Below, in pieces: positions 61,604 through 64,000 of a DNA stretch of 64,000 bases. The stretch lies in the NCBI GenBank assembly GCA_023055425.1, contig JALGPY010000005.1, positions 1,637,501-1,701,500 of the forward strand, read 5' to 3'. The stretch is from Linanthus parryae (Eukaryota; Streptophyta; Magnoliopsida; Ericales; Polemoniaceae). Position 1 is the first letter of the stretch; each line of letters opens with the position of its first letter. The notes beneath the pieces were generated by a model, which saw only the letters and a list, made by a program, of their open reading frames with translations, had not been told where the DNA came from and did no database searches. Position numbers and translations under genes: made by a program.

Positions 61604-62470
61604 CTATGCAAATTTTTCAGGATGGAATACAAGAGGAGAACTAGCATGTCATCCTTGTAACAAGGAAACCCATTTTCGATATTTGAAATATAGTAGAAAA
61701 CACTGTTACGGAGGCAGTCGACGTTTCCTAGATGAAGGACACATATTTCGCACATATGCTGAAACTTTTGATGGTACAGTGGAAACTGAAAAGATGTCGC
61801 CATTGCTAAATGGCGAGGAAGTGTTCAAACAAGTCGAGAAAATAGAGAGAAAATATGGAAAACGAGGGGTGGAAGGAGATATATCGCCTAGACCAAAAAG
61901 ATCAAGAACAGAAGTTCAGGCAGCTAAAGGTGTGAGTGTTTATAATTGGAAAAAGAGAAGTATCTGTCTTCTTTGAGCTTCCTTATTGGAAGGACAATTT
62001 AATACGTCACAATCTAGATGTTATGCATATAGAAAAAAATGTATGTGACAGTGTTCTTAATACAATACTAGGTTTCCCAAATAAAAATCAAAATGAAAAA
62101 TTTTTGACAGTGCTGAAGGATGTGAAGGTACCAGATGGTTATTCTTCTAACATATCACGTCGTGTGCAACTGAAGGATGGAACTATTTCTGGTTTAAAAA
62201 GCCACGACTGTCATATACTTGTGCAACAATTATTACCAATTGCTTTGAGAAGGACGCTCCCAAAGCATGTTGTCCAAGTCTTGATTGAGTTGTGCTCTCT
62301 CTTCAAAAATATATGTTCTAAGGTACTGGATCCAGCAAACCTGTTGGAATTACAAAGAAAAATTACATTGACTCGTGATGCCCCAATTGCAGATAATGTA
62401 TTCAAGGACACTCCACCCGAACCTGCACTCAATTCATCGTCTTCTAGTTGTCCAGCAGTTGTGAATAGCC
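61604..62470 (+). pseudogene. CACTA TNP2-type transposase, C-terminal segment
   Basis: The frame from before gypsy C resumes as PAYANFSGWNTRGELACHPC, then KETHFRYLKYSRKHCYGG, GEEVFKQVEKI and NWKKRS. A 4-base insertion (near 61962) shifts the frame, and it continues FFELPYWKDNLIRHNLDVMH, IEKNVCDSVLNTIL. A deletion joins this to FLTVLKDVKVPDGYSSNISR, LKSHDCHILVQQLLPIALRR and KHVVQVLIELC. The end at a donor-like gtaatata suggests an exon boundary. It is clearly a defective transposase. Confidence 0.85.
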
Positions 62471-62571
62471 AGGTAATATATGTGGCCTGTATGTGGCTAG
62501 TGAATAGTTTCACACATATATTACATATTTCAATTAATGGTGAAATTATTGTTTGATGTTTTTTGTACAAG

Positions 62572-62818
62572 GTTAAGAGAAAACCCGTTGAAGTAGTGTT
62601 GCTTTCGGTGGCAAATACCCGAGAACCTGTGGCCTACGGAATCCTTATTTTATAAAACCAGATAAAGTGGTATGTGGAGAGCCCTTGGGTGCTCAATATT
62701 GCGAACCGTTCTGAAGGTGGTTCAACCAGATTTTCCAGTATTTAGAAGCACAGCCAATCTTCTTAAGTTGGGAGATGCTTTGAAGAAACAATTAGCGTGG
62801 CCTCGAAATCTGGTATGA
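62572..62818 (+). pseudogene. second CACTA-type open frame, degraded
   Basis: After an acceptor-like gtacaag the sequence reads EVVLLSVANTREPVAYGIL. A shift leads to KPDKVVCGEPLGAQYCE, and another shift to KVVQPDFPVFRSTANLLKLG, DALKKQLAWPRNL. The GEPLG...YCEV and final AWP blocks are typical of the En/Spm-associated second protein (Transposase_24 type). At least two frameshifts kill it. Confidence 0.7.
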
Positions 62819-62900
62819 TTTTTAATAGTAATGCCTTTCTTTGACTTATTGTTAAGTTGAATGAAGTATATTGTGAAATTAAACCTGACTTGGGTTCTGT

Positions 62901-63400
62901 GAATCTGTTCTATGAATTCAAGTTTACCTGAAAATTGAGCCTGAATATTGAACCTGAATATCTAATTTTTGAAAGTCAGTGGGTTATCTGAAACAAATAT
63001 GAAGTGTCAGTGTAGTTTGTTGTGTACTGTATTGCTGATTAAGTGACGAATTAATTAGTTGTTGCTCCTTTTGATTCTCAGATGATCAGTTTCCTGAATT
63101 TTATTCGGTTCTTGGTCATTGAATCTTACCTATGAATTGGAGTTTACCTGAATATTGAACCTAAATATTGAACTAAATATCTGATTTTTGAAAGTCTGTG
63201 AGTTGTCTGAAACGAATATGAAGTGTCAGTGTAGTTTGTTGTGTTAGTGTTGGTGATTAAGTGATCATGAATTAATGGTTGCTCCTTCGGATTGATGATT
63301 AGTTTCTTGAGTTTTATTCAGTTCTTGTTGAATCTGTTCTTTGAGTTGGAGTTTACCTGAATATTGAACTGAATATCGAACTTTTGAGTTCTTGATTTGT
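62901..63400. repeat. tandem repeat, about 2.3 units of 209-220 bp
   Basis: Units start near 62901, 63121 and 63330 with gaatct...agtttacctgaa. They share gaatatctgatttttgaaagtc, gaaacgaatatgaagtgtcagtgtagtttgttg and a gattaagtga block. They lie in the CACTA 3' part. Confidence 0.75.
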
Positions 63401-64000
63401 CATACGTTCCTGACAAAAATGTAAGGTTTTATCAATAAATCTATGAGGTTTTTTTTGGAGTGAACTTGCTTGCAATGATAAAATCAATAATGATAATCTT
63501 ATCCAAGTTGTCGTCTAGATTCCAAAAACAAAGACAGAAGTGAAGACAAAGTATATAATCAAACAGTCGCAAGTGTGTAAAAAATACATCCTTATAACAG
63601 AAGTTCCTAGACTACAACAGGAGTCTGAGACATGCCATATTCGTTGAGTTCTTGTGGGCATTTCTGCAGAACAAATTCTTAAGATTATTGTACCTGTAGA
63701 GTGCTTTTGCCCCTCTGAAATGGCCAGTTCTGACCATTTTTGAGAATGGTTGCTTTTGTCCCTCTGAAATGGCCAGTGCTGAAAATGCGTCTAACCAAAT
63801 TAACAAAATGTTAACACTGGCGCCAAGGCGTCCAATGCTGGATGTGTCTTGTGTTTCTTTGCTTAAGATCCCACTGAACTGAGACTTGAGGAGCCAAATT
63901 TGTTCATGTTTTAAAACCTAGGCCCTTATTGTTGGATGTGTCATGCTTTTGGACAAAAGTATGTATACTTCTGTAATTTCCCAGGTCCAAAAGTATGTAT
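63401..64000. other. CACTA 3' region, no gene seen
   Basis: A 28-base direct repeat (tgcttttgcccctctgaaatggccagt, about 63702 and 63749) and a short repeat ccaaaagtatgtat near the edge. No right terminal repeat of the CACTA is visible. Confidence 0.4.

Larger units (their letters stand above)
34649..64000 (+). mobile_element. CACTA (En/Spm) transposon, left end and body, runs off the window
   Basis: The left terminus CACTACTAGAAATTTGAGC starts at 34649, next to TCT (a possible 3-bp target copy). Sub-terminal DNA carries repeated motifs around ttattgccgc/gcggcaataa. The body holds pieces of a TNP2-type transposase and a second CACTA-type open frame in order on the plus strand, interrupted by copia B and gypsy C. 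I find no matching right terminus, so the element continues beyond 64000. Deletions and stops in the transposase make it non-autonomous. Confidence 0.8.

Overview
The window is plant nuclear DNA, almost certainly from a flowering plant and probably a eudicot. The evidence is a PR-10 (Bet v 1-type) gene with the family's single conserved intron, a single-exon kelch-type gene, Tourist-like and mariner-like MITEs, a non-autonomous Helitron, a CACTA transposon, and Ty1/copia and Ty3/gypsy Tat retrotransposons. The sequence alone does not name the species. Prokaryotic features (operons, CRISPR, rRNA) are absent, and I found no tRNA gene.

Bases 1-25373 form the gene-bearing part. A decaying tandem array of PR-10 genes runs from 1 to about 11520: one intact gene (9522-10131), three broken copies and one orphan 3' UTR. 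Two copia elements, F (460-2531, internally deleted) and E (2882-7878, near intact), sit inside this array. Next come a 372-bp Helitron (11838-12209), a mariner-type MITE (13730-13990), a dynamin-related (DRP1-like) pseudogene exon (about 15130-15362), a Tourist MITE (17397-17797) just upstream of an intact kelch-type gene (17875-19407), a 1.4-kb non-autonomous LTR element H (20464-21839) and a relic of a mitochondrial NADH-cytochrome b5 reductase gene (about 22950-23088).

From 23567 to the right edge the window is one nest of transposons. Copia relic G (23567-25373, minus) is interrupted by Tat-type gypsy element D (starts near 25374, plus). D is split in its LTR by copia A (25509-33880, target duplication CTAAG). 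D is split again in its gag by a CACTA transposon that starts at 34649 and runs off the right edge. Inside the CACTA transposase gene lie copia B (37450-45879, duplication ATCAA), which has an intact polyprotein, and gypsy C (46220-61598, duplication CCAGC), whose LTRs look identical apart from one terminal base.

Gypsy C is the main discovery candidate. It is a 15.4-kb minus-strand Tat-lineage element with gag-protease, then a single in-frame UGA, then pol (reverse transcriptase, two RNase H domains, two tandem integrase-type zinc modules, integrase). Between pol and its 3' LTR, on the opposite strand, it carries what reads as an intact six-exon host-style gene (47534-51818, about 1297 codons). 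That gene encodes a plant mobile domain protein with a C-terminal coiled coil, and it has its own candidate promoter. Its five short introns (73-81 nt) can survive retrotransposition because their splice sites exist only in the RNA antisense to the element genome. A tandem repeat of 55-bp then 45-bp units (about 53330-54345) separates this gene from pol.
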